Shown: piece after piece, positions 33,729 through 41,322 of the stretch
How positions within the stretch are numbered: the first letter of the stretch is position 1
How the letters are laid out: each line of letters starts with the position of its first letter
NCBI RefSeq assembly: GCF_900090295.1
Contig: NZ_LT607753.1
Span: forward strand, 186,001 to 250,000
Reading direction: 5' to 3'
DNA length: 64,000 nucleotides
DNA from: Micromonospora coxensis
Lineage (GTDB): Bacteria > Actinomycetota > Actinomycetes > Mycobacteriales > Micromonosporaceae
Notes under the pieces: generated by a model
What the model was told of the DNA's origin: nothing
The model's database searches: none
What the model saw: only the letters and a program-made list of their open reading frames with translations
Position numbers and translations under genes: made by a program

Positions 33729-34922
33729 CTAGCGGCGCGGACGGTGCGTGGCGCGGGGCAGCACGTACGGCGGACCGGCGAAGATCAGATCCGCCTTGAC
33801 CTCCTGGTACGCCCGCTTCGGCCGGTACTGCTCGTCGTAGAGGGTGGCCAGACCCTCCGGCGGGTCGTCGAACCAGCCCGGCACCCACGAGTGCCGGTCG
33901 GAGAAACCCCACACCGTGTACGACAGGCAGTGCCGATCGGCCAGACACGCCTTCAGCAGCACGCTGAAGTTCGACGCGGACGCCTGCAACCGGGGATTGA
34001 TCTCCTCGGAGTCACCCGCCTGCACACCCTCGGTGAGCCGGCTGCGCACGTCGACCTCGGTGAAGGCCGTGGCCAGGCCCAACGCGGAGAACCGCTTCAA
34101 CGCGGCGGCGACCTGGAAGGTGTCGAAGTTGCCGTACTGGGTGCCGAGGTGCCCCTGACTGCCGACACCGTCGATCGGCACACCCTCGGCCAGCAGCCGC
34201 TTCGCCATGTCGTACACGAACTGGGTCTTGTCGTTCGCGGGATCACCCGAGCCGAACGCCTCGATGTTGTAGTCGTTGTAGAACAGCAGGGCCTTCGGAT
34301 CGGCGGCACGGGCCCAGCGGAACGCGTCAGCGATGTACCCGGGCCCCAGGTGCTGGGCCCAGAAGCCCTTGTAGTGCAGGGTGGACGGAGTGTCCCAGGG
34401 GTCGCTGACGGCCTCGTTGACCACGTCCCACTGCCAGATCCTGCCCCGGTACCGGCTCACCACCGTGGTGATGTGCTCGCGCAGCAGCTCACGCAACTCC
34501 TCACGGCTGATCGACCCGTCGGCCACGCCACTGGTCAACCAGCCCGGCAACTGGTTGTGCCAGACCAGCACGTGCCCACGTACCCGCTGGTCGTTACGCC
34601 GGGCGAAGTCGACGAACGCGTCGGCCGGCCCCCAGTCGTAGCTGCCCCGGGTGGGCTCCAGGCTCTCCCACTTCATCACGTTCTCGGCGGTCACCGACGA
34701 GAACTCCGAAGCGGCGAGCTCGCGGTAGCGCGGATCGGCCGGATCGGCGAGGGCGTCCATGTCGACCGCCGTACCGATGTGCAGGCCGTGGCGCTGCCCG
34801 AGCGCGCCGAGGCTCTGCGCGGTCGGGTCGTAGGGGCGGCCGGCCGTGGCCGGCACCGTGTTCAGCATCGCGGCGGTCGCGACGGCGACCGCGGCGACGG
34901 CTGTCCACCGTCTCAGCTTCAT
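33729..34922 (-). CDS. Secreted endo-1,4-beta-xylanase, glycoside hydrolase family 10
   Basis: 397 residues with a signal peptide (MKLRRWTAVAAVAVATAAML to about residue 28). The GH10 barrel shows TAENVMKWESLEP, HVLVWHNQLPGWL, the acid/base E170 in WDVVNEAV and the nucleophile E289 in FTEVDVRS. No cellulose- or xylan-binding module is attached. It cuts xylan outside the cell. Start ATG 34922 is right at the signal peptide. Upstream motifs at 35130-35141 and 35202-35212 may bind a sugar repressor. Confidence 0.95.
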   Translation of the reverse strand: MKLRRWTAVAAVAVATAAMLNTVPATAGRPYDPTAQSLGALGQRHGLHIGTAVDMDALADPADPRYRELAASEFSSVTAENVMKWESLEPTRGSYDWGPADAFVDFARRNDQRVRGHVLVWHNQLPGWLTSGVADGSISREELRELLREHITTVVSRYRGRIWQWDVVNEAVSDPWDTPSTLHYKGFWAQHLGPGYIADAFRWARAADPKALLFYNDYNIEAFGSGDPANDKTQFVYDMAKRLLAEGVPIDGVGSQGHLGTQYGNFDTFQVAAALKRFSALGLATAFTEVDVRSRLTEGVQAGDSEEINPRLQASASNFSVLLKACLADRHCLSYTVWGFSDRHSWVPGWFDDPPEGLATLYDEQYRPKRAYQEVKADLIFAGPPYVLPRATHRPRR

Positions 34923-35511
34923 CTCGTGTCCTTCCGGAGTGGACCACCACGCGGTGTCCGGGAGAGGTGGGGACTCCACGACGCCGCGTGGTGGTGCCGT
35001 GCGCGGGGGAATGCCGGCGTACGTGCCCGCCCGGGTGCAGGGCCGCGAACGCCGCCGATAGTTCCGGATCGACTTCCGTAACTTGACCGAAACGTTAGGA
35101 GCGGAGATCCCGGCCGGTCAACCACAAAGATTTCCGGAAATTGCTGAGGTGCCGCTGATCAGCGCGCCGACTGTGCGACCGTCGCCCCGGCGGCCCGGTC
35201 CTGAAAGTTTCGGCAGTGGGCTTCCAGGGTGGGCGAGCTGGTCGGGTGTCATTCCTGCAGGCGTCGGGAGTTTCGGTCGACGCGACCGATGCGGCCTGCC
35301 GCGTGGAGGGCTGCCGCACCGGCCCCGGCCGGGGCAGCGTCGGACGCGGGTGCGCAGGTCCAGCGAGTCGGTGCTGGCCCTGGGTGGTCACGTGGATCGC
35401 CGAGCCAGTAGGGCGCGTCGAGGGCGGCGGCGTTCGAGGTCAGAGCATCCGGCCCAGCGGCGCAGGCTGGGGGCTCACGCTCGCTGGAGCCCCTTCCGGC
35501 GGACTGCGCGC

Positions 35512-35539
35512 CGGTTCGATAATGCACATTATGTCAAGT
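35512..35539 (+). other. dif: Predicted chromosome dimer resolution site dif
   Basis: GATAAT (35518-35523), two bases, then ACATTATGTCAAGT (35526-35539) matches the right 22 positions of the actinobacterial dif consensus as I recall it, GATAATVN then ACATTATGTCAAGT. The XerD-side arm is exact; the outer XerC-side six bases differ more. ATAAT and ATTAT flank the central crossover region. XerC/XerD recombine here with FtsK at the replication terminus. Confidence 0.8.
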
Positions 35540-35685
35540 AGGGCCTGGGCGCCCTCCCCGGGAGTGGGCATCCGTTCGCACGCCGGCGTGACGGCCAAGC
35601 CTCGCCAGGGCCGGCCGACCGGTTGCCGGTCACGCAGCCGAGCAGCGGCCAGCGCCTGCCGGCACCGCGACGGGCGCATGCTTCG

Positions 35686-35850
35686 AGACGCCCGGCCCGC
35701 TGCGGCTCTGGCTGGTCGCCGGTGACGATGTCGCCGAGCGGACACGCGTCGGTCTGGCCCGGGCGGCCGGACCGGACGCCAGGGTCTGCTTCCTGCAGCT
35801 GCGCATCCGGGCCGCTCCACGACGGCTGATCGACACCGGCCGACGCCGAG
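35686..35850 (+). pseudogene. Decayed fragment of a GT8 glycosyltransferase gene
   Basis: Bases 35686-35795 match, in inverted orientation, bases 24367-24476 of the GT8 gene with only three differences that I can count in 110. The piece encodes PGPLRLWLVAGDDVAERTRV and following GLARAAGPDARVCF. After 35795 the similarity jumps to CGACGGCTGATCGACACCGG (about 35819-35838), equal to RRLIDTG, a later part of the GT8 protein, so an internal segment is missing. No start or full frame remains. Confidence 0.8.
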
Positions 35851-36026
35851 GTGACACTGCGCCTGGGCGCGCTTCCCAGACACGGGCGACTCCCCGGGCG
35901 TCGTGTCGCTGGGGTGTCACGCCATGGCGCATGCGGCTCAGCGCGGTCGCTGTTCCCCGGACCCGGCCTCGAAACGATTCCGGCCCTCTCCCCGACCCGC
36001 CCGGCTCGACGGGAAAGCGAATTTCC

Positions 36027-36046
36027 TGCATAATATCCCTTATGCA
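36027..36046 (+). promoter_or_regulatory. dif-like dyad overlapping the recombinase start codon
   Basis: TGCATAA (36027-36033), six bases, TTATGCA (36040-36046) is a perfect 7 bp dyad. It keeps the ATAAT-N6-TATG layout of the dif core at 35519-35533. The ATG at 36042 lies inside the right arm, and CATAAT (36029-36034) could be the -10 box of a leaderless message. It may be an operator, a recombinase site or both. Confidence 0.5.
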
Positions 36047-37046
36047 TGACAAACGGGACGAATCGGTCGCACGGCTCATCGAGGAGTTCCTGACCGCGCG
36101 GGCCACCCGCAAGCCCTCCCCGCACACGCTGGAGGCGTACCGGCGGGACCTGCGCACCGTCGCGGCGCTGGTGGGCGAGGACGCCACCCCTCCCCTCCCC
36201 CTCGACCAGCTCATGATCTCCACCCTCTCCCCCCGGGTCATGCGTGCGGCGTTCGCCCGGTTCGCCGCTCCCCGGGCCGCGGCGTCGGTGCACCGGGCGT
36301 GGTCGAGCTGGAACGCGTTCTTCACCTTCCTGGTGGCCGAGGGGGTGGTGGCCGGCAATCCGATGCCGGCGGTGGGCCGCCCGCGTGCCCCGCTCCCCCA
36401 GCCCAAGCCGCTGCGCGGCGACGACACCCCGGAGGAACTGCTGGCCTCGGTGGCGCGCAAGGACGCCCGGCAGCGTGATCCGTGGCCGGAGCGGGACGTG
36501 GCGGTGGTGGCGTTGGCGCTGTGCGCGGGGTTACGCCTGTCGGAGCTGCTGGCGTTGCGGGTGTCGTCGGTGGGTGGCCGGGCCGGTGAGCGGCGGGTGG
36601 ACGTGGCGGGCAAGGGTGGCCGGCCGCGGGTGGTGCCGATCGAGCCGGAGTTGGACCGGGTGCTGGCGGCCTATCTGGACAGCCGGGCGCGACGGTTCGG
36701 GGCGCGCAGCGTACGGCCGGATTCGCCGCTGTTGGTGGATCGGCGTGGTGAGCCGCTGCGCCGGGGTGGTCTGCAGTACCTGGTGGACTCCTGTTACCGG
36801 CGGGCGGGCATCGGTGACCGGGTGCCCCGGGGGGCACGGTTGCACGCGTTGCGGCACACGTTCGCGACGCGGTTGGCGGAGGACGGGGCGAGCGCGGCGG
36901 AGATCATGCGGTTGCTGGGGCATGCGTCGTTGGCGTCGTCGCAGACGTACATCGAGGTGACGGCGGGTCAGCAGCGGGCGGCGGTGCGGTCGAACCGGAC
37001 GCACCGGGTGTTGTCGGGGCTGTTGACGCCGGCTGCGGAGTCGTGA
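36042..37046 (+). CDS. Tyrosine recombinase next to dif (Xer-like)
   Basis: 334 residues. N-terminal SAM-like domain (SPHTLEAYRRDLRTVAALVG, 27-46) and catalytic domain with R165 (AGLRLSELL), K191 (AGKGGRP), H268/R271 (HALRH), H294 (LLGHAS) and nucleophile Y303 (QTYIEV), all the required residues. The ending after Tyr resembles Xer proteins. It starts about 500 bases from the predicted dif site, a placement reminiscent of single-recombinase systems such as XerS and XerH, although XerC and XerD genes are normally elsewhere in actinomycetes. Codon use changes to G-ending about 400 bases into the gene. Confidence 0.87.
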   Translation: MHDKRDESVARLIEEFLTARATRKPSPHTLEAYRRDLRTVAALVGEDATPPLPLDQLMISTLSPRVMRAAFARFAAPRAAASVHRAWSSWNAFFTFLVAEGVVAGNPMPAVGRPRAPLPQPKPLRGDDTPEELLASVARKDARQRDPWPERDVAVVALALCAGLRLSELLALRVSSVGGRAGERRVDVAGKGGRPRVVPIEPELDRVLAAYLDSRARRFGARSVRPDSPLLVDRRGEPLRRGGLQYLVDSCYRRAGIGDRVPRGARLHALRHTFATRLAEDGASAAEIMRLLGHASLASSQTYIEVTAGQQRAAVRSNRTHRVLSGLLTPAAES

Positions 37047-37109
37047 GCGCGGCGGGCGGTGGTCGGGCCGAGGGGGTCGCCGTCGTGGCGCGGGCGGTGT
37101 GGCAGGCTT

Positions 37110-37190
37110 GCCGGTGGTACGCGACTGGCGGCACGGGGATGGGTGAACCATCGGGGAGCTCGTCGCGGGGGTCGACCGCCTGGGCCTCCG
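37110..37190 (+). promoter_or_regulatory. ZTP (pfl) riboswitch upstream of folD
   Basis: The conserved pieces of the ZTP/ZMP riboswitch are in order: GCGACTGGCG (37121-37130), ACCATCGGGGAGC (37147-37159) and CCGCCTGGGC (37176-37185), which form the pseudoknotted aptamer. It ends about 16 bases before the folD ATG, so it probably controls access to the GGGCGGGGTGAG ribosome region. ZTP signals folate shortage and raises folate one-carbon genes. Confidence 0.9.
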
Positions 37191-37205
37191 TGGGCGGGGT
37201 GAGCC

Positions 37206-38087
37206 ATGTCCGTTTCCTCTTCTTCTCCGACCGGCTCGGCTCGGCTGCTGCCGGGTGGGCCGGTGGCGGAGCGTGTCCTGGCCGAGGTGGCCGAGGGTGT
37301 GGCGGCGCTGCGGGCGGCCGGGGTGACGCCGTCGTTGGCGACGGTGCTGGTCGGTGACGACGACGCGAGCGCGGGGTACATCCGGATCAAGCAGCGGCAG
37401 GCGGCGGAGTTGGGTTTCGCGTCGCCGCACGTGCATCTGCCGGCGTCGGCGTCGCAGGCGGATCTGCACGCGGTGTTGGCGGATTTCAACGCCGATGCGG
37501 GGGTGCACGGGGTGCTGGTGCAGCATCCGATTCCTGGGCATCTGGACTACGACCGGGCGTTGCAGGTGCTGGATCCGGACAAGGACGTGGACGGGATGCA
37601 TCCGGTGAACATGGGCCGGTTGGCGTTGGGGTTGCCGGGTCCGTTGCCGTGTACGCCGGCGGGGATCGAGGCGTTGCTGGCGTACCACGGGGTGCCGGTG
37701 GCGAGTCGTGAGGTGGTGGTGCTGGGTCGGGGGGCGACGTTGGGGCGGCCGTTGGCGATGTTGTTGGCGCAGAAGCGGGCGACGGCGAACGCGGCGGTGA
37801 CGGTGGTGCACACCGGGGTGGCGGACTGGCCGCGGTACACGCGGCGGGCGGAGATCCTGGTGGCGGCGGCCGGGGTGCCGGGGATCGTGCGGCCGGAGCA
37901 CGTGCGTCCGGGTGCGGTGGTCGTCGGTGGTGGGGTGCGGTACGAGGGGCGGCGGTTGCTGCCGGACGTGGACGAGTCGTGTGCGCGGGTGGCGGGGGCG
38001 ATCACGCCGAGGGTCGGTGGGGTGGGTCCGACGACGGTGGCGATGTTGTTCCGTAACGCGTTGCGGGCGGCGCGGGGTCGGTCCTGA
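37206..38087 (+). CDS. folD: Methylenetetrahydrofolate dehydrogenase/cyclohydrolase
   Basis: 293 residues. It interconverts 5,10-methylene-, methenyl- and 10-formyl-tetrahydrofolate. The Y58-x3-K62 catalytic pair (YIRIK), GVLVQHPIPGHLD, DPDKDVDGMHPVNMG and GGVGPTTVAMLF are FolD signatures. Two normally invariant places differ: VQLPLP is VQHPIP and the NADP-loop GRSxxVG is GRGATLG, so this belongs to a divergent subgroup and may be a second FolD. Under ZTP riboswitch control. No neighbour overlaps it. Confidence 0.93.
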   Translation: MSVSSSSPTGSARLLPGGPVAERVLAEVAEGVAALRAAGVTPSLATVLVGDDDASAGYIRIKQRQAAELGFASPHVHLPASASQADLHAVLADFNADAGVHGVLVQHPIPGHLDYDRALQVLDPDKDVDGMHPVNMGRLALGLPGPLPCTPAGIEALLAYHGVPVASREVVVLGRGATLGRPLAMLLAQKRATANAAVTVVHTGVADWPRYTRRAEILVAAAGVPGIVRPEHVRPGAVVVGGGVRYEGRRLLPDVDESCARVAGAITPRVGGVGPTTVAMLFRNALRAARGRS

Positions 38088-38207
38088 ATCAGGTCTTTCT
38101 TCGGATGTGTGCGGTTGGCCGGTGTCGGTGCGGGTCGCCGTGGTGGTGGGCGTAGGGCGCACGGATGAGGTGGCGCCGGGGCCGGTGGTGGTGCGCACCA
38201 TCTGGTC

Positions 38208-39377
38208 ATGGTGGACACGGGTGCGTTTCTGCGCGGTGCGCGGGCGAAGGCGTCGGTGCTGACCGGTCGGTTGGGCGAGTTGGTCGGGTGTGAGTCCCCG
38301 CCGGGGGACGTGGCGGCGTTGACGGCCTGTGCCGATCTGTTGGACGCCTGGGGCGGTGCGGTGCTGGGTCGGCCGGCGCAGCGGGTGGTGGTGGATGGTC
38401 TGCCGCATCTGCTGTGGCCGGCGCGGCGGCAGCGGGTGTTGTTGCTGGGGCACTTCGACACGGTGTGGCCGGCGGGCACGATTCGGGAGTGGCCGTTCTC
38501 GGTGGACGGTGACGTGGCCACGGGGCCGGGTGTGTGTGACATGAAGGCCGGCATCGTGCAGATGTTGGCCGCGTTGGAGTTGCTGGCGGACGTCGATGAG
38601 GTGGGGTTGCTGCTCACCTGTGACGAGGAGAGTGGTTCTCCGGGGTCGCGGGCGTTGATCGAGGAGCAGGCGCGGCGCTCGGGTGTGGTGCTGGTGGGTG
38701 AGCCGGCGACGGAGGCCGGTGAGTTGAAGGTGGCGCGCAAGGGTGGCTCGGTGTACCGGGTGGAGGTGCAGGGTCGGGCGGCGCATGCGGGTGTGGAGCC
38801 GCACCGGGGGGTGAACGCCGGGGTGGAGTTGGCGTATCAGGTGTTGGCGGTGCAGGGGTTCGCGTCGGGGGCGACGAGTGTGACGCCGACGGTGTCGTCG
38901 GCGGGGACGATGACGAATGTGGTGCCGGAGTCGGCGGTGCTGGCGGTGGACGTGCGGGCGTGGACCCGGGAGGAGTTGCATCGGGTGGACGCGCGGATGC
39001 GGGCGTTGCGGCCGCGGTTGGCGCAGGCGCGGTTGCGGGTCAGTGGGGGGATCAACCGGTATCCGATGCCGGTGGAGGTGGCGGCGCCGTTGTTGCGGTT
39101 GGCGCAGCGGTCGGGGGTGGAGTTGGGGTTGTCGCCGGTGCGGGGGGTGCGGGCGCCGGGGGCGTCGGATGCGAACTTCACGGGTGCGTTGGGGGTGCCG
39201 ACGTTGGACGGGCTCGGTGGTGTGGGTGGTCTGCCGCACGCGCGTGGCGAGTACGTGGAGGTGTCGCGGATGCCGGAGCGGGTGGCGTTGTTGGCGGCGG
39301 TGGTGTCCCGGGTGCTCGCCGGTGAGGGGCCGCAGGTGGATGCCGTGTCGGTGGGGGCGGGTCGGGGGCCGGCCTGA
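38208..39377 (+). CDS. M20 family metallopeptidase (glutamate carboxypeptidase-like)
   Basis: 389 residues. Metal ligands and base: GHFDTVWP (His, Asp), GVCDMKAG (Asp), CDEESGS (catalytic Glu) and VGEPA (Glu), then a dimerisation domain and PHARGEY near the end with the last His ligand. The order and the MTNVVPESA segment fit the carboxypeptidase G2/ArgE-DapE group. Position after folD allows a folate-glutamate role as a guess. Starts ATG 38208 without a clear ribosome site, so probably leaderless. Confidence 0.87.
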   Translation: MVDTGAFLRGARAKASVLTGRLGELVGCESPPGDVAALTACADLLDAWGGAVLGRPAQRVVVDGLPHLLWPARRQRVLLLGHFDTVWPAGTIREWPFSVDGDVATGPGVCDMKAGIVQMLAALELLADVDEVGLLLTCDEESGSPGSRALIEEQARRSGVVLVGEPATEAGELKVARKGGSVYRVEVQGRAAHAGVEPHRGVNAGVELAYQVLAVQGFASGATSVTPTVSSAGTMTNVVPESAVLAVDVRAWTREELHRVDARMRALRPRLAQARLRVSGGINRYPMPVEVAAPLLRLAQRSGVELGLSPVRGVRAPGASDANFTGALGVPTLDGLGGVGGLPHARGEYVEVSRMPERVALLAAVVSRVLAGEGPQVDAVSVGAGRGPA

Positions 39378-39467
39378 CGGAGGGTGTTCCTGGCGTCACC
39401 GTCGCCGATACCCTGTCGGCGGGCCGCTGCGGGTCGGCCCGGCCGACTGGAGGGGCGGGAGCGCGGC

Positions 39468-40595
39468 ATGGTGGGTGGGCAGGGTGGTCCCCGGTTCGGG
39501 GTGGAGGAGGAGTTCCTCGTCGTCGATCCGGTGAGCAGGTGTGTGACGCCGGCGGCGGCGGTGGTCGTGGAGGGGGCGGCGCGGCGGCTGGGTGGGCGGG
39601 TCGGGGGTGAGATCACCTCGTTGCACGTGGAGACGCGGACGTCGCCGGTGGGTTCGGGTGAGGAGTTGCTGGGTCAGCTCGTGGAGGCTCGTGAGGTGGT
39701 CGGCGAGGTCGCCCGGGAGCGGGGGGTGCGGGTGGTGGCGAGTGGCACGTCGGTGCTGGCGGGTGCCGCCGCTCCCCCGGTGACGCGGGGGGCGCGGCAG
39801 GAGCGGGGTACGCGGACGTTTCGTGGTCTGCACGACGAGTTGGCCATCTGCGCGTTGCACGTGCATGTGGAGTTCCCGGATCGGGAGCGGGCGTTGCTGG
39901 TGGGTAACCATCTGCGGGCGCATCTTCCGCTGTTGGTGGCGTTGTCGGCGAATTCGCCGTTCTGGGAGGGGCGCGATTCGGGGTACGCCAGTTGGCGGAC
40001 GGTGGTGTGGGGGCGGTGGCCGGTGGCGGGTCCGCCGCCGCGGTTCACCTCGCTGGCGCATTACGAGCGGGTGGTGCGGATGTTGACGGCGGCGGGGGCC
40101 ACGGTGGACGCGGGGACGTTGTTCTGGGACATCCGTCCGTCGGTGACGCATCCGACGCTGGAGGTGCGGGTGTCGGACGTGCCGGTGACGGCGCAGGAGT
40201 CGGCGTTGGTGGCGATGGTGGTGCGGGCGTTGGCGGTGGTGGCGTCGGAGGCGGTGGATCGGGGGGATCCGGGTCCGGAGATCGCGGGTGAGCTGTTGCG
40301 GGCGGCGTACTGGCGGGCGGCGCGTGACGGTCTGGAGGGTGAGCTGTTGGACGTGGGCAGTGGGGGGTTGCGTCCGGCGCGGGAGTTGGTGGCGGAGTTG
40401 GTGGCGTCGGTGGGGCCGGTGTTGGCGGATCTGGGGGACGCGGCGCTGGTGGATCGGTGTCTCGGGGAGCTGTTGGCGGTCGGTAGTGGTGCGGCGCGGC
40501 AGCGTGAGGCGGTGCGGCGGCGGGGGCGGTTGACCGACGCGGTGGATTTCCTGGTGGCGGGGACGGCCGGGTCGGTGAGTCGGGTATCGGCGTGA
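39468..40595 (+). CDS. Carboxylate-amine ligase / glutamate-cysteine ligase 2 family (YbdK-like)
   Basis: 375 residues. The start RFGVEEEFLVVDP is the GCS2 signature, followed by HVETRTSPVGSGEELL, ALHVHVEFPDRERAL and FWDIRPSVTHPTLEVRVSDV, metal and ATP contacts of the family. It joins an amino acid to glutamate or a similar acid with ATP; gamma-glutamylcysteine formation is known for some members, but the substrate here is not proven. ATG 39468 lies 6 bases from GGGAG. Confidence 0.87.
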   Translation: MVGGQGGPRFGVEEEFLVVDPVSRCVTPAAAVVVEGAARRLGGRVGGEITSLHVETRTSPVGSGEELLGQLVEAREVVGEVARERGVRVVASGTSVLAGAAAPPVTRGARQERGTRTFRGLHDELAICALHVHVEFPDRERALLVGNHLRAHLPLLVALSANSPFWEGRDSGYASWRTVVWGRWPVAGPPPRFTSLAHYERVVRMLTAAGATVDAGTLFWDIRPSVTHPTLEVRVSDVPVTAQESALVAMVVRALAVVASEAVDRGDPGPEIAGELLRAAYWRAARDGLEGELLDVGSGGLRPARELVAELVASVGPVLADLGDAALVDRCLGELLAVGSGAARQREAVRRRGRLTDAVDFLVAGTAGSVSRVSA

Positions 40596-40665
40596 GGCAG
40601 GGCTTATCCGCGTAAGGGGTGCCCTGTCCGGTCGGGTGATGATGGGTCGGACGGGAGGAGTCGTC

Positions 40666-41313
40666 ATGGGTCTGGTGGTGCGGGACGCGGCGTCGGTGAT
40701 GACGGCGGGGCAGATGGTCGGGGCGGCGCGGGAGTTCGCCGACCGGATGGCGACGCGGCGTTCGATTCGCCATTTCTCGTCGGAGCCGGTGCCGATGGAG
40801 GTCATCGAGGAGGCGGTGCGGGCGGCGGGGACGGCGCCGAGTGGGGCGAACCTGCAGCCGTGGCGGTTCGTGGTGGTGACCGACGGGGAGCGTAAGCGGC
40901 GGCTGCGGGAGTTGGCGGAGGCCGAGGAGCGGGAGTTCTATGCGCGTCGGGCGTCGCCGCAGTGGTTGGAGGCGGTGGCGCCGATGCGTACGGACTGGCG
41001 TAAGCCGTTCCTGGAGGTGGCGCCGGTGGTCGTCGTCGTGTTCGAGGTGCATCAGGGTCCGCGTACGCCGAAGCCGTACTACGTGAAGGAGTCGGTGGGG
41101 ATCGCGGTGGGGTTGTTGATCGCGGCGTTGCATCAGGCGGGCCTGGCGACGTTGACGCACACGCCCAGCCCGATGCGGTTCCTCAACGAGGTGTGTGAGC
41201 GGCCGGCGGAGGAGCGGCCGTACGTGGTGATGCCGGTGGGTTTCCCGGCGCCGGACGCGTGGGTGCCGGATCTGGAGCGTAAGCCGTTGTCGGAGGTGCT
41301 GGTGCGCCGGTGA
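40666..41313 (+). CDS. Nitroreductase family protein (iodotyrosine deiodinase-like)
   Basis: 215 residues. FMN-binding ATRRSIRHFSSEPVPMEVIE and AAGTAPSGANLQPWRFVVVT, a lid with YYVKESVGIAVGLLIAALH, and PMRFLNEVCERPAEERPYVV are typical of the nitroreductase branch with deiodinase-like sequence. NAD(P)H- or flavodoxin-driven reduction of a small aromatic is likely. ATG 40666 follows GGGAGGAG. Confidence 0.87.
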   Translation: MGLVVRDAASVMTAGQMVGAAREFADRMATRRSIRHFSSEPVPMEVIEEAVRAAGTAPSGANLQPWRFVVVTDGERKRRLRELAEAEEREFYARRASPQWLEAVAPMRTDWRKPFLEVAPVVVVVFEVHQGPRTPKPYYVKESVGIAVGLLIAALHQAGLATLTHTPSPMRFLNEVCERPAEERPYVVMPVGFPAPDAWVPDLERKPLSEVLVRR

Positions 41314-41322
41314 GGGTGGTCC

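Larger units (their letters stand above)
34923..36041. other. 1.1 kb non-coding gap with dif site, gene remnant and palindromes
   Basis: No intact gene is supported. The part near the xylanase contains a perfect palindrome ATTTCCGGAAAT (35130-35141), TGAAAGTTTCG (35202-35212), and TCGGTCG-ACG-CGACCGA (35273-35289). The centre holds the dif sequence (35512-35539). To its right lies a decayed GT8 fragment (35686-35850) and a dif-like dyad (36027-36046) at the recombinase start. Confidence 0.6.

Noticed and set aside
35083..35725. Several 90-170 residue frames in the dif-containing gap
   Set aside because: They overlap one another on both strands, lack ribosome sites and motifs, and one merely translates the GT8 remnant in the wrong frame.
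34923..36041. Replication origin at the skew switch
   Set aside because: No DnaA boxes (TTGTCCACA type) and no dnaA, dnaN or gyr genes nearby. The dif match points to the terminus instead.
36531..39239. Very long minus-strand open frame opposite the recombinase, folD and M20 genes
   Set aside because: Its protein is Arg/His/Pro/Gln low complexity, a common mirror artefact of high-GC genes. The plus-strand genes have clear family motifs and a riboswitch.
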